A stretch of 64,000 bases of DNA from Ziziphus jujuba (Eukaryota > Streptophyta > Magnoliopsida > Rosales > Rhamnaceae), in the NCBI RefSeq assembly GCF_031755915.1, contig NC_083380.1, forward strand, positions 27,510,001 through 27,574,000, given 5' to 3'. Positions 11,076 through 21,479 of the stretch are shown piece by piece. Position 1 is the stretch's first letter, and every line of letters starts with the position of its first letter. Under the pieces are notes generated by a model. That model was not told where the DNA came from. It saw nothing but the letters and a program-made list of their open reading frames with translations, and made no database searches. Both the position numbers and the translations under genes were made by a program.

Positions 11076-11804
11076 TCAAGATGGCATTTGAAACCTACAT
11101 AAGTGACAGAATTTGCTATTTTGGAGCCACTTGACAATATAGTCTCCATGAAAGAGATGCGAGCAGGGCATACGAGTAGCTTCACCGCCAGTGTCGAAAT
11201 CGTCAAAGCAAACAGAACAACATCCAACTTCTTCTTTCAGACGACCTTCAACCTTGACCCTCTCCAACTCTTCAATGGAAACTCTGTTGGCTGGCTCAAA
11301 CTTCGGCTCCCAATCATCTTCACCCTCCAATACTACCATGTCTTCATCGTCATTTTCATCTTCATCCAATTCTGCCATGTTTTTATCCTCATCATCAAGT
11401 GATGGGAGCTCATCCACAGTAGCATCAATGTGAACCCCCATCCGAAAAACTTTCCGACCCACAAAGCGTTTATCTTTAGACATGGAAAGGGCAGTGTCCA
11501 AAATTCTCTGCACCATGAAATCCTGAACCGGAACTATTCCAATTTGGGAAAGCATGTCTTTAATGGCAAACTTGGACCTCTCCTCATCCATCACTACATT
11601 GTAATCCAAAACCACATGGTAATGTAAAGGCACATGATCTTCTTGTTGTTCTTGCTCTTCCTCCTGATCAACAGCAACAACAGGGCGTGAAAGAACCGCA
11701 TCAAGAAAGAAAAGGAACTTGGGGCATGATGAAGATTGGTCTTCGTTCTCAATGTAATCTACAGGCCACGCTTCACACTTTTGAGTGGCTGCCAAGCAAC
11801 TCAA
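11076..11804 (-). CDS. RING-H2 protein copy D, probably impaired
   Basis: An open frame of about 242 codons with the family layout: an N-terminal AWPVDYIENED segment, the MDEERSKFAIKDML region (72-85), FVGRKVFRMGV (about 113-123), an acidic linker, DDWEPKFEPANRVSIEELE, and a C-terminal RING-H2 of about 45 residues. RING-H2 proteins act as E3 ubiquitin ligases that recruit E2 enzymes. Two defects are visible. The sixth zinc ligand is Tyr (GDY, codon TAT, where siblings have GDC, TGT). The frame also opens at TTG: the ATG matching the intact sibling's start (first base 11811) is out of frame by one base. The first in-frame ATG is codon 72 (11591). An upstream exon is possible, since a pyrimidine-rich TTATTATTGTAG acceptor-like site lies at 11814-11825. 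Confidence 0.65.
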   Translation of the reverse strand: MSCLAATQKCEAWPVDYIENEDQSSSCPKFLFFLDAVLSRPVVAVDQEEEQEQQEDHVPLHYHVVLDYNVVMDEERSKFAIKDMLSQIGIVPVQDFMVQRILDTALSMSKDKRFVGRKVFRMGVHIDATVDELPSLDDEDKNMAELDEDENDDEDMVVLEGEDDWEPKFEPANRVSIEELERVKVEGRLKEEVGCCSVCFDDFDTGGEATRMPCSHLFHGDYIVKWLQNSKFCHLCRFQMPS

Positions 11805-11825
11805 GTGCCATATCTACAATAATAA

Positions 11826-12110
11826 GAATATGAACAATTAGAACTGAATTAAACACAGAGAGAGCGACATAATTACGATTTAAGAGATACTAGCTGAAGT
11901 TGAAGAAGAAGAAGAAAAGTGGATTAGATGGATTAGGGTTGGAAGCAGAAAAGGATAAAGGAAACCACAAATATTTTATTTTAGGTTTTTGAGCGGTGGG
12001 AATCTATGTATATCCGTTGCAGAGAGAGGTCGAAACCCTACCTGTATTAGAGTTGGATTTCGAATCCACTTGCTTTTGCTTACCCCACAAGCAAAAGTAA
12101 GTTTTTATTT
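11826..12110. repeat. 5' flank of RING copy D
   Basis: Resembles the flanks of the other copies: a GAAGAAGAAGAA-rich leader, a GGAAACCACA block, and the TTAGAGTTGGATTTCGAATCC flank motif near 12045-12065. Confidence 0.6.
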
Positions 12111-12960
12111 CTATTTTTTTTTTTTTTTGGAAAAAAAAAACGACTGATAATTGAAGTAAAATAAAAATTAAGCGTTGATTTATATATTGATAAATATTAT
12201 CATAACATTTGTAAATTTATAAATTAAACGTTGATTTCTATTTATTTATGAATTTATTTATTTATTTATTTATTTATTTATTATTGTTATTATTATTATT
12301 ATTATTTCATTATTATTGCTCAGCTGGCCAATGAAATTCTTGCCAGCTATCCTTCTAGCCCTGTCTAGATTTACTTTTACTGGTCAACAGAAGATTATTA
12401 TTCTATGTTATTGATCAAAAATGGTAAAAAGAAAATAGAAGTATTTTATTTCTAGGTTTAATAGTTAAAATTAATCTTCCCATTTTTGTTTTTTTTTAGG
12501 CCACCCTTTCGAGAAAAGCAAATTCTCAATTTAGACATGTTTTATAGAGAAAAACAAACTGGGCAATAAACTATGATAGAGCCTCGATAAAAAAAATAAT
12601 TTCACCATTCCAACTCTAGTTGTATACTAAATAATTAAATTTGTTAAATGCATAAGATAATATTCTTTTAAAAAATCGTTTATAACCTATAGAATATATA
12701 AAATAATATTTGATTACACTTGTAAAAAATTATTAATATATACAAATATTTACCATACATAATAGGATAATTTTACTTAATAGCACTTTCTCTCTCTCTC
12801 TCTCGCTTTTTTTTTTTTTTTCCAATTTTGCTTTTTTCTTTTTTTTTTTTTCCAAAATATTCATTTAAAGTTTTTTTGCTTTTACCAAGATGTGTAGAAG
12901 AAAAGAAAATAAAATTTGAAATAATAATTGATCAACTAATGCACTATTAATTCTTTTTTC
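12111..12960. other. AT-rich intergenic, ATTT microsatellite
   Basis: No gene is seen. An imperfect TTTA/TTAT run spans about 12238-12306, and pyrimidine tracts lie at 12790-12852. Confidence 0.7.
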
Positions 12961-12989
12961 TTTACTTGTTATTTGAGTGATGAAAGAGA

Positions 12990-13045
12990 TGTTGGCAGCC
13001 TTTCTTCTGGTTTCTTCTGGCAAGCACTGGAACTGTAGGCATTCA
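12990..13045 (-). pseudogene. NLR C-terminal LRR relic
   Basis: The minus strand reads C-L-Q-F-Q-C-L-P-E-E, which matches the last LRR of the NLR at 17881-21462 (C-P-Q-L-H-C-L-P-R-E). The plus-strand block CTTCTGGCAAGCACTGGAACTGTAGGCA aligns with the same place in that gene (near 18023). Almost the whole NLR is missing and the adjoining sequence goes straight to NLR 5'-flank-type DNA. Confidence 0.65.
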
Positions 13046-15480
13046 TAAAATGATGAATTATTGAGAGACTTAGCAAAGACTTGGAAAGATCTTAGCGAGT
13101 AGGATCTTGGTGGATCTTGGGGACTTACCAGTCATAATTATGAAAGAAAGGTTTGTCAAATTCTTGTTGGAATCACCCATGATGGTGGGTAAACGACTGC
13201 TTAGCATTATTTTTCAAAATATTGAATAGCTAACAAACCAAAGGATGACCAAAAATTTAATAATAATAAGAAGAAGAATAAGAAATAAAAATATGAAAGA
13301 TGGAAAACAATGTTCATTGGACCGTTTCAATTTTTCCCTTTCCTCTCTTTCATTGCTGTTAATTAATGGGAGACAATCAAAAGCAACGAACAGCATTCAG
13401 TACAATTATTCACAGATGTTCTAACAGGTTATGCATACAAAAGTGATTATTGTCTAAATTTTGGTAATGAAATGGATAGAGAAAAAAGAGAAATCTGGTT
13501 TAGAGTCTTTAACGCTAGCTCTGGGAGGTATCATAATTGAGAGCCTTTGATTTCAGTATGCTACATGAATATATGATTAATTTCATCAGTACACCATATA
13601 CAAAAAAATGTTAAAGTATATGATTCATCGCAAAAAGAATAAAAGTAAAAATAACCAAGCCATATCATTCATACACTTTCTTTTTTTTTCTTTTTTCTTT
13701 TTTTCCCTGATGTTAGGGATTGTGAGATTCGAATTCTTAAATCTTTGGAAGAGGAAATAGTGGCTATGCCACTAGACTGTCTGCAAAGGAAGTATGAGTT
13801 GTACTTTGATTAAATTAATTTGCCCTCCTATCTGTCCATTTTTTTCTATTAATTTTAACAGTAAGTTTTGAATTTTCATTTCGAGATTTTTCTCTATGTA
13901 TTTAAATTTTAAAGTACTCAATATATAAAACAAACATCACATTTGAGAAATATTGAGTTATGCAAAACCATATTTTATACACCTAAATATTTGTTAAAAA
14001 TACAAGCACTACCACTTCCTCTGCAAATAGAAAGCAATCTACTCAACTCCTCTGCAACTTGATTAGGATGAGTCAGATATCAGCTGCCATACAAGTGACT
14101 GTTTCAAGGGAGATGACAAGTCGTTTGAACTGCGGCTTAATTAATTTCTTCATGGCCCTTGGACACACATCATTACTCTGGATGTGTGCATGAACATCCG
14201 GCAAACCAGTGATGACAAAGGCCAGCTTCTTCAAAAATTTTGGAAAGTTTAGACGAAGAACTAGGCTATTTTTGAAGAAACAGCCATTGTTGAACTTTCA
14301 AGACTGGCACTGGATAAGGGAGGAAGAGAAAGGAAGGGAGGAAAAAGCGACTTATATTTACATTTTTATTCATATCAATTTAAACATTGTTAATGAGAAA
14401 AGCAATAATTTTGTAATAATTTTAAAAACAAAGTAACTCATGGTTACTGTTAAAATACATTTTGCTCTTGTACAACATACCAACTATAAACATTACTGTT
14501 TTACCAAAAACCAAAACAAAAAGTGACGCTGTTTTCTGATTTCTTTTTATGTTGAAATACCTGATAACCCTTGATTACAAGTTTTTTCGGGAGAAAAAAT
14601 AAAACCATATTGATAATTAAAAGTAAAACAGAGTTTTAAATTGAAAATGGATAATCATAAAGAAACTCTCTGCTCATAAAATCTCTCTGCTATATTTTGA
14701 GGAAAAGTAGTTAGTTAGTGTAGACCTCCATTGTTAAAGCTCTTCAACTAGTTAATTGAAGCAAATCCTAAGTCTTTTGCTATGGATTATGCCTCAGCTG
14801 TTACCATTCTGTCTAACAATTTTAAACTCTTTGTTTATGATTGTCAAGGCAATAAGCACAATTTTCGACTCTTGAAATTGAAATTTTAACGCAAACTCGC
14901 AGAAGGGACTCTTTTTCTATCAAAGAGGTGACAATACTTTTTAACATGTAAAGGAAAAAGAAAGTTCACAGTTAGAACGGAATATTACCGTACCTTCTTA
15001 CACAAGCAACCAAAAACAATGTTGAAGAAGAAGTAGGAATAATGAAAGAAATGACAGATAAAAGTTTTACAGTTTCTCTCTTCAATACGTTTAGATTTAT
15101 GTGCTCGTATGCTTCTGATACTCCTACTCAAATTTGAAAACAATCAAGATAGTGCTACACTTGATAAGAAACAGCCACATTAAGAAGCTTTTCGTTGTTG
15201 AAATCAGCCAGAGTTAAATGAGGTAGATGACAGGACAGTTCAATCCAAATAAAAAATGACCAGCAAATTATAACCTGACAAGGAAAGAGGCACCAAACAG
15301 GACTGTATCATACATCAGATTAAAACACTAACAAAGATCGAGTAAAATAATAAACTTAAAATGAGAAAGGAATTAGTGCAACATACAGAGAAATAGAGCT
15401 TCAGATATATCTCAATTTGCAGTACATAGCTTGCTCTCATATTTTAAACGCCCTGTAAATTATCCAGTGTCTTAGATTGG
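13046..15480. repeat. NLR-unit flank duplicate R1
   Basis: Colinear with 21830-24060, the DNA upstream of the NLR at 21462. Shared blocks include GTTCATTGGAC, GGTTTAGAGT, ATGATTAATTTCAT, AATATTGAGTTA, GTGCGGCTTAATTGATTTCTTC (with changes), AACTAGTTAATTGAAGCA.ATCCTAA and CTTCTTACACAAGCAA. No coding sequence is supported. Confidence 0.7.
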
Positions 15481-15839
15481 TGGTGTTATATATATAATTT
15501 CATTTGTGTGAAATATATGGTTTTTGTTAGAAGGATGAATTAGCAAAGTCAATCACTCAAAATTTAAATATTTGACATAATTAAAAAGGGTGTGAATGGG
15601 ATGCTGAATGCAATATATCAGAGCCACTCGTGAACATCAGAGAAAAAAAGGGAGCTTGTCAGACGGAACCAAAGTGTGGTGGGATTGAAACAATTAACAG
15701 GTTGTAGTAGCTAAAATCAATTATCTAAAACTGACCAAATGGTCAAGTAGGCTAGAACTTTATTTCAAAACCTAAAAGCTTAATGTTTTTCAATTAACTT
15801 TGCTTTCAAAAATATAGCTACAATCTGAGAGAACTTGGA

Positions 15840-17366
15840 AATGAAAGCTTATCACAAGTCATGACTCTAGATGCATGTGCAATCATCCAGTAAGTCGCAA
15901 GAGATGAAGTCAAAGAGGGTGGTGAGAACGGGTGGTTTGCTAAGAACTTGCGAGCACGGTGAGTGATGACAAAGGTGATGTAATAAAGTGCATCTTTGCT
16001 GATTTGTAAAATTTTTTAAGGAAAACTAACTAGGCTGTGTTTGGAAGAAACCAATTTAATGAAAAGAAAAAACACTAATTTATTAACGATTAAGAAAACA
16101 AAGTAACCCATTCTTAGTGTTAAAATGTATTTTGCTCTTATAGAAGATATGTACCCCTTTCCAATTTCTTTTGTGTTGAAAATACCAATTACCCATTAAT
16201 TGGAAGTTTTTAACCCAGAAAATCAAAACATGTTGATAATTAAAAATAAAACAGAGTTTTAAATTGAAAATGGATACGCAAAAAATTTGAATCTCTGCTC
16301 ATTGTTTGACCACCTCAAAAACAAAGTTGACAAAGAAGAAGACACAAAGAAAGAAATGACAGAATTAGAAGTTTTACAGTATGTTGTTTACATAAATAAC
16401 CTCTATTAGCCATTCAATGGGCTTAGACTTATGTGTGTGCACCAGATACTCCAATACTCAAATTCAATAAACAATCAAGAAAGTGCTACACTTAATGAGA
16501 AGTTGATGAGAAACAGTCATGGTAAGAAGCTTGGTATTGTGATTGATGACACAACAGTCCAAACCAAACAAAAAGTGTACTGGAAATTGCAGCCCCGTAA
16601 AGAATTAATCAAAGTAATGGGGCAACACATTGATCTTACACAGGAAATAAAAATCCTGGAGTTAGATTTAGAATGAGGGTCAGAAGCAACAGCAAGAGTT
16701 GATAAGAGGAAAGGGGCACCAAACAGGACCATACTATGGAAGAATAAAACTCTTAACGAAGATGAAGTAAATAATCAAGTCGATGAGGATATGCCAGTTG
16801 CAGCCAAAATTCTAATGAGAGAAAGGCAGAGTACAAGATACAGAGAAGCAGATCTTACAAATAGGTGGAGTTATTTTACAATTTGCAGTATTTAGCTTGC
16901 CGTAATATGCTTTTAACACCCCGTAAATTCCTGCCAAAAAATCAACTGTCTTAGATTGGAGGTGCCATACATATATGGATTTTATTACTCAGATAACCTA
17001 AGAAAGTCCATACAAAATTTAAACAACACATACAAAAGCAATATAAGGATTATGCAGAGCATGCTAAAAGCGACATGTCATAGCTACATGTTGAATATCA
17101 GTGAAAAGCAGGGATGTGATGAGACCGCAACAGCCGTGTGGTGGGATTGCAAAAACTTAATCAAGCTTGATAGTTTCTTGGAATAAGGATTCAAATCCCA
17201 AAATCACTTTTCAAACAATCAAAGAGTCTAGGGATCAAATATGTGCCTGAAGACTGAAATGTTGAGTACAGCTACAACTTTGTTTCCAAACCAAGAAGGC
17301 TTGCCAAGATTAAATGGATTTTCTTGTATCAACTACTGGGAATCACAAAACTTTGCTTTTATCATC

Positions 17367-17408
<42 letters not shown>

Positions 17409-17440
17409 AAATGACGGCTTATGACATGTCAGTTTTAATA
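15840..17440. repeat. NLR-unit flank duplicate R2 (tandem with R1)
   Basis: Colinear with about 14090-15860. Matching landmarks are the GAAATGACAG.A...GTTTTACAGT block, TTAGACTTATGTG, the TTTGCAGTA.ATAGCTTGC...CCGTAAATT block followed by GTCTTAGATTGG.GGTG, the GTGTGGTGGGATTG block, and TTGGAAATGA.....GCTTATGACA. A GA microsatellite lies at 17370-17402. No gene is supported. Confidence 0.7.
17370..17402. repeat. (GA)n microsatellite
   Basis: About 16 uninterrupted GA units within duplicate R2. Confidence 0.95.
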
Positions 17441-17865
17441 GGGAAGAAAATAGAATGTAACATACCGAAAACAGAATTAGAAAATTCACTGCATATTCTT
17501 TTTCTCCTTATTCTCTATCCTCCATTGACTGTATGACAGAGAATAACAGATGAAATAAATTAGACAAAATAAAACTCTATTTAAATGGGTTTTGAACATC
17601 ACATCTGAGTAGATAGGCAAATATATCTATTTAAAGAAAAAGAGAGAGAATCCTACTAGGTGTTTTTTTGGATCAGAAAAATTTGAACCCCCGAAAATGA
17701 AAATGAAGATGAGAGCATGTATATAAGACCATTTCGACTAAAGAAATAGATTGTATGGAAAAACAGCGAAACATGGTGCTTGATGACATACGTTCATCAT
17801 GGAAAAAATAAATAAATAAAATGAAAAGCAAAAGCATTGTATAGAAAATATTGTAGAAAAGAAAT

Positions 17866-17868
17866 ACC
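17866..17868 (-). other. Splice donor in the 3'UTR of NLR-1
   Basis: Reading the minus strand, CATGTAAG|GTATTTC follows the NLR-1 stop by 13 bases. This fits a consensus donor (GT at 17867-17866) for a 3'UTR intron. The stop sits upstream, so the protein is unaffected. Confidence 0.5.
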
Positions 17869-17880
17869 TTACATGATCAA

Positions 17881-20800
17881 TCATATGTCTTCGAAATCTA
17901 TGGTTATGCGAGGGATGTGACGGATGTAAGGCCAATCTTCCCCTGTCCCTCTCTGGCACCGTGGCTTTAGCAATGGACATCTCCTGATGTCCAACTTCGA
18001 AAGAGACTCAGGCAACCTTTCTCGTGGCAAGCAATGGAGCTGTGGGCAATCTTGAATGGTCAAATATTGAAGGGAGGTGAGATGTCGAAACGTGTCTCCG
18101 TTAAGAGATTTCAGGTTTGGAAGAGACCATAGACCAAGAGAAGTGAGAGTGGTGGGCAGCCCTTGTTGTGGCAAGCACTGGATGTGATCGCATCCAAAGA
18201 TGGACAAATATTGAAGGGAGGTGAGGCGTTGAAGGGCACTGCCATTCAGGGATTTCAGTGCATTAAGAGCAAAAAGCGAAAGAGATGTAAGAGTGGTGGG
18301 AAGTTGCCCTTCCTCCTTTGGAAATGCTTCCATTTCTTCAAATATGGACCCAATATCTAAGGACGTAAGGGAGGTGAGCATTCCCAGATTCCACTGCATG
18401 GTGTGCTGACAATTCTCAATTTCAAGTGATTTTAAATTTGCTGGCCATCCCTCTTCCGAAAGTGACACCAGCTCAGCACAATCGTCAATTTTAATCCTTT
18501 GTATTTCGGACGGCAATATTATAGCTCCTGGAAATGTCTTCATTTTGGGACAATTCTCTATTCCCAATAAATGAAGCGATGGATATCGACACCTTGAGAG
18601 TGATGCCACCAGCTGGGTACTTTTCCGTATTTTAAGAGTTTCCAATGATGGAAGATAATCAGGTAAGCATGACCCTTTTAGCTTCGGACAATCCCACAAC
18701 CAAAGCTCCTTCAAGTCAGTGAAAACCCCGCCATCCACTTCTACCAATGCCCACTCCTCCCACTCTGCCATGCTTGAAATTTTTAAACTTTTCAAAGACT
18801 TGAATGGCTTAGTGATCAGAGAACAAGAAGAGCTGTCACTATAAAATTCATCCCCTATCCTCCGCAACTTATCCAATCTCTTAATCTCAAGGTGTTCCAG
18901 AGAAGGTAGCTGTCCCAGTGGAGGCACCATGTAACAGTTTTCACAACCAACAAGCTTCACACTTTTCATACAAGAAAATGAAGGATGTCCAACCCAATCC
19001 GAGAACCTTGTACCTCCATAATTTTCAATACTTAGTACCTCAAGATCAGAATGAGGTCGAAGTCTGTCAAGAACCATCTGGCCTTTTTGCGAATCATCAA
19101 TATAACCATTCCATTTTAATTCCAATTCAGTAATATTCTTTTTATCTATCAAATTTGCCTCAGAATAAACATCTTCCACATTTAATATATTCTCAAGTCC
19201 AGAAATTCTAAGACAACCATGTAGGTCTTTAAGCTTTCCCAACTCCATAATATTGGATCCTGTATTTTTGCCAACAATAAAATTTGTTAATGTTTGCAGA
19301 TTGTTCAAGTTGGACATTTGCGTTGGCATCTCTGTTAACATTGTCCAATTAATGTCAAGATTGCGCAAGTTGACTAAAGTTGCAGTGTTGGTTGGTAAAT
19401 GAGTAAATTTCCAGCATCCACGTAATATCAGCGTATGCAACTCATGCAATTGGCATATTGTGTCAGGTAATCTTTCAATTGGAGTACGACTTAAGTCCAA
19501 GTATCTTAAATGCTTCAAATTGCCAACTGAATCCGGCAACGAAGTAAACCCACAACAGAACCGTAACAAGAATGTTTGCAAATTATATAGAGTACCAATT
19601 GAATCAGGTATTTCTTCAACTTTAAAATAAGATAAATCCAAATATCTCAAGAGCTTCAAATTGCCAATTGAATTTAATTTCATGCGTGGAACTTCAATCC
19701 TCAATATTCGTTTAGACAAAGAAAGTACTCTTAAGAATTGCATTGATTGCAAATGTTCAAAATTCTGTGTAGTGTCTCTTACACTAACTTTGTGAGTCTC
19801 CAAATTTATTAGAGTGCGCAATACTTTGTTTTCATATAAATCCTTTATATTCTTTTCACCATAGGTACTGCAACCCAAATATGAGAAATGACGAGTCTCC
19901 TTGATAGGGACATCTGAGTTATTATCTTCCAACCTCAGACAACATTTTCCTGAAACAAACATTGCCAAATCATTCACAAGATCATGCATGGTAGTAAATT
20001 CTCCATTTCCGTTATAATTAAAAAATGATCTTGATACAAGATGATCAAAATATTCTTTTCCAACTTCTTCTGGTATTTTTCTTTTATGTGGTTGCAAAAG
20101 ATCTTGTGCCATCCATAATAAAATTAATTTTTTCTTTTCAATTACATAATCTTTTGGGAAAATGGAGCAGTAAGCAAAACATCGCTTCAAATGCGAAGGC
20201 AAATAGTTATAGCTCAACCATAGAGCTGGAAGAATATCGCACTCAGGCAAATCCCATATATCATTTTTAAGTACATTTTCCCAGTCCTTGAGATCTTGTA
20301 CGGAGTGCAAAAGACTACCAAGTGATTTGACCGCTAAAGGAAGACCATTGCATTTTTGAACAATTTGTCTACCAATTACTTCCAAATCTAGATTAGCACT
20401 TGGATCTACATTATCAAAGGCATGCTTTTTAAACAATTTCCAACAATCTTCCACTGATAGTATTTGCAGATCATGCTTGGGCACAGTACCTAAATCCGAT
20501 GCAACTTTAGTATTGCGTGTTGTCACAATGATCTTACTCCCATGTGCAAGAGATTCAAATGAACTTCTCAAGTCGCACCACCGTCTATAATCCACGTTCC
20601 ACACATCGTCAAGAACCAAGAGGAATTTTTTGCTATCTAAAAGCTCCTTCAATTTAAGTTGAAGTTGAAATGTCTCCTTGAAAGTAGAATTTGCTGAATT
20701 AGTGACTGCCTCATAAATTTTTTTTGTTAGTCTGAATACATCAGATTCTTCGGACACCGTAATCCATGCCTTGTTTTCAAAAGGTTTCTCCATGACCTTA

Positions 20801-21462
20801 TCATCAATTTCCTGGTAAACAAGCTGTGCAAGGGTGGTTTTGCCAATTCCACCCATACCTACAATGGGAATTACAGATAATTTCTCACTGGCTTCAGATA
20901 ACAAAAAGTCAATGATGGCTTGCTTATCAGCATCCCTCCCATAGATATCAGATTCTTCCACCAAAGCAGTTGCACATGATCTTCGAAAAGATGTAATAGG
21001 TTCGACACCTTCACTCAAACCTAGGTGTTTCTTTTTTTCCACAATATATTCAAGTGTGTTAAGGATGTTCTTTATCCTATGTTCTACATCCTTAACGTTT
21101 AGTCTAGATAAGAAGAAGTTGCATACCTTAAACAAGAATGCACCGGTTCTTGAAGACTGAGAGTGATTACCTTCAATCTGGCATCGCAAAGCTTCAGTGT
21201 TAATCTCATCCACCAAGTCCTCAGCATCATGGATTGCATCGTTGAGCTTTTGAAGCCACTGTCTGACGGCTGAGTCAGTGACTTGCTTCTTCTCAGCATC
21301 ATTCAGGACTCCTTTAACAGACAATAACATGATCTCCAACTTGTTGAGCAGCCGAGGATCTACTTTGCTCCGACGAACGAAGCCAATGATGGAATGGATC
21401 CTACCAGACAGCACTTCGAGTGAGACCTCGAGGAAAGCTCCACCTACAACTTCAGTAGCCAT
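17881..21462 (-). CDS. CC-NB-ARC-LRR resistance protein (NLR-1, RPP13-like type)
   Basis: A single-exon, uninterrupted 1193-residue protein starting at ATG. Residues 1-150 are an Rx-type coiled coil with an EDVID-like motif (DAEDLVDEI, 79-87). The NB-ARC has P-loop GMGGIGKTT (202-210), kinase-2 LLVLDDVW (281-288), RNBS-B GSKIIVTTR (308-316), GLPL (373-376), RNBS-D CFAYCSIFPKDY (428-439) and MHD (492-494), all intact. From about 530 to 1170 there are LRRs, first regular ('LRYLDLS' type), then longer irregular repeats with CP.L and LP..LP patterns. Such proteins are intracellular immune receptors that sense pathogen effectors and switch on ADP/ATP exchange. No signal peptide is seen. Direct-repeat flanks lie on both sides, and the gene appears expressible. 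Which pathogen it recognises cannot be read. Confidence 0.95.
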   Translation of the reverse strand: MATEVVGGAFLEVSLEVLSGRIHSIIGFVRRSKVDPRLLNKLEIMLLSVKGVLNDAEKKQVTDSAVRQWLQKLNDAIHDAEDLVDEINTEALRCQIEGNHSQSSRTGAFLFKVCNFFLSRLNVKDVEHRIKNILNTLEYIVEKKKHLGLSEGVEPITSFRRSCATALVEESDIYGRDADKQAIIDFLLSEASEKLSVIPIVGMGGIGKTTLAQLVYQEIDDKVMEKPFENKAWITVSEESDVFRLTKKIYEAVTNSANSTFKETFQLQLKLKELLDSKKFLLVLDDVWNVDYRRWCDLRSSFESLAHGSKIIVTTRNTKVASDLGTVPKHDLQILSVEDCWKLFKKHAFDNVDPSANLDLEVIGRQIVQKCNGLPLAVKSLGSLLHSVQDLKDWENVLKNDIWDLPECDILPALWLSYNYLPSHLKRCFAYCSIFPKDYVIEKKKLILLWMAQDLLQPHKRKIPEEVGKEYFDHLVSRSFFNYNGNGEFTTMHDLVNDLAMFVSGKCCLRLEDNNSDVPIKETRHFSYLGCSTYGEKNIKDLYENKVLRTLINLETHKVSVRDTTQNFEHLQSMQFLRVLSLSKRILRIEVPRMKLNSIGNLKLLRYLDLSYFKVEEIPDSIGTLYNLQTFLLRFCCGFTSLPDSVGNLKHLRYLDLSRTPIERLPDTICQLHELHTLILRGCWKFTHLPTNTATLVNLRNLDINWTMLTEMPTQMSNLNNLQTLTNFIVGKNTGSNIMELGKLKDLHGCLRISGLENILNVEDVYSEANLIDKKNITELELKWNGYIDDSQKGQMVLDRLRPHSDLEVLSIENYGGTRFSDWVGHPSFSCMKSVKLVGCENCYMVPPLGQLPSLEHLEIKRLDKLRRIGDEFYSDSSSCSLITKPFKSLKSLKISSMAEWEEWALVEVDGGVFTDLKELWLWDCPKLKGSCLPDYLPSLETLKIRKSTQLVASLSRCRYPSLHLLGIENCPKMKTFPGAIILPSEIQRIKIDDCAELVSLSEEGWPANLKSLEIENCQHTMQWNLGMLTSLTSLDIGSIFEEMEAFPKEEGQLPTTLTSLSLFALNALKSLNGSALQRLTSLQYLSIFGCDHIQCLPQQGLPTTLTSLGLWSLPNLKSLNGDTFRHLTSLQYLTIQDCPQLHCLPRERLPESLSKLDIRRCPLLKPRCQRGTGEDWPYIRHIPRITIDFEDI

Positions 21463-21479
21463 GGTGGTTAATTAGTTTG

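Noticed and set aside
16431..16676. Plus-strand 81-codon frame in duplicate R2
   Set aside because: Not preserved in the matching parts of R1 or R3, so the frame is probably chance.
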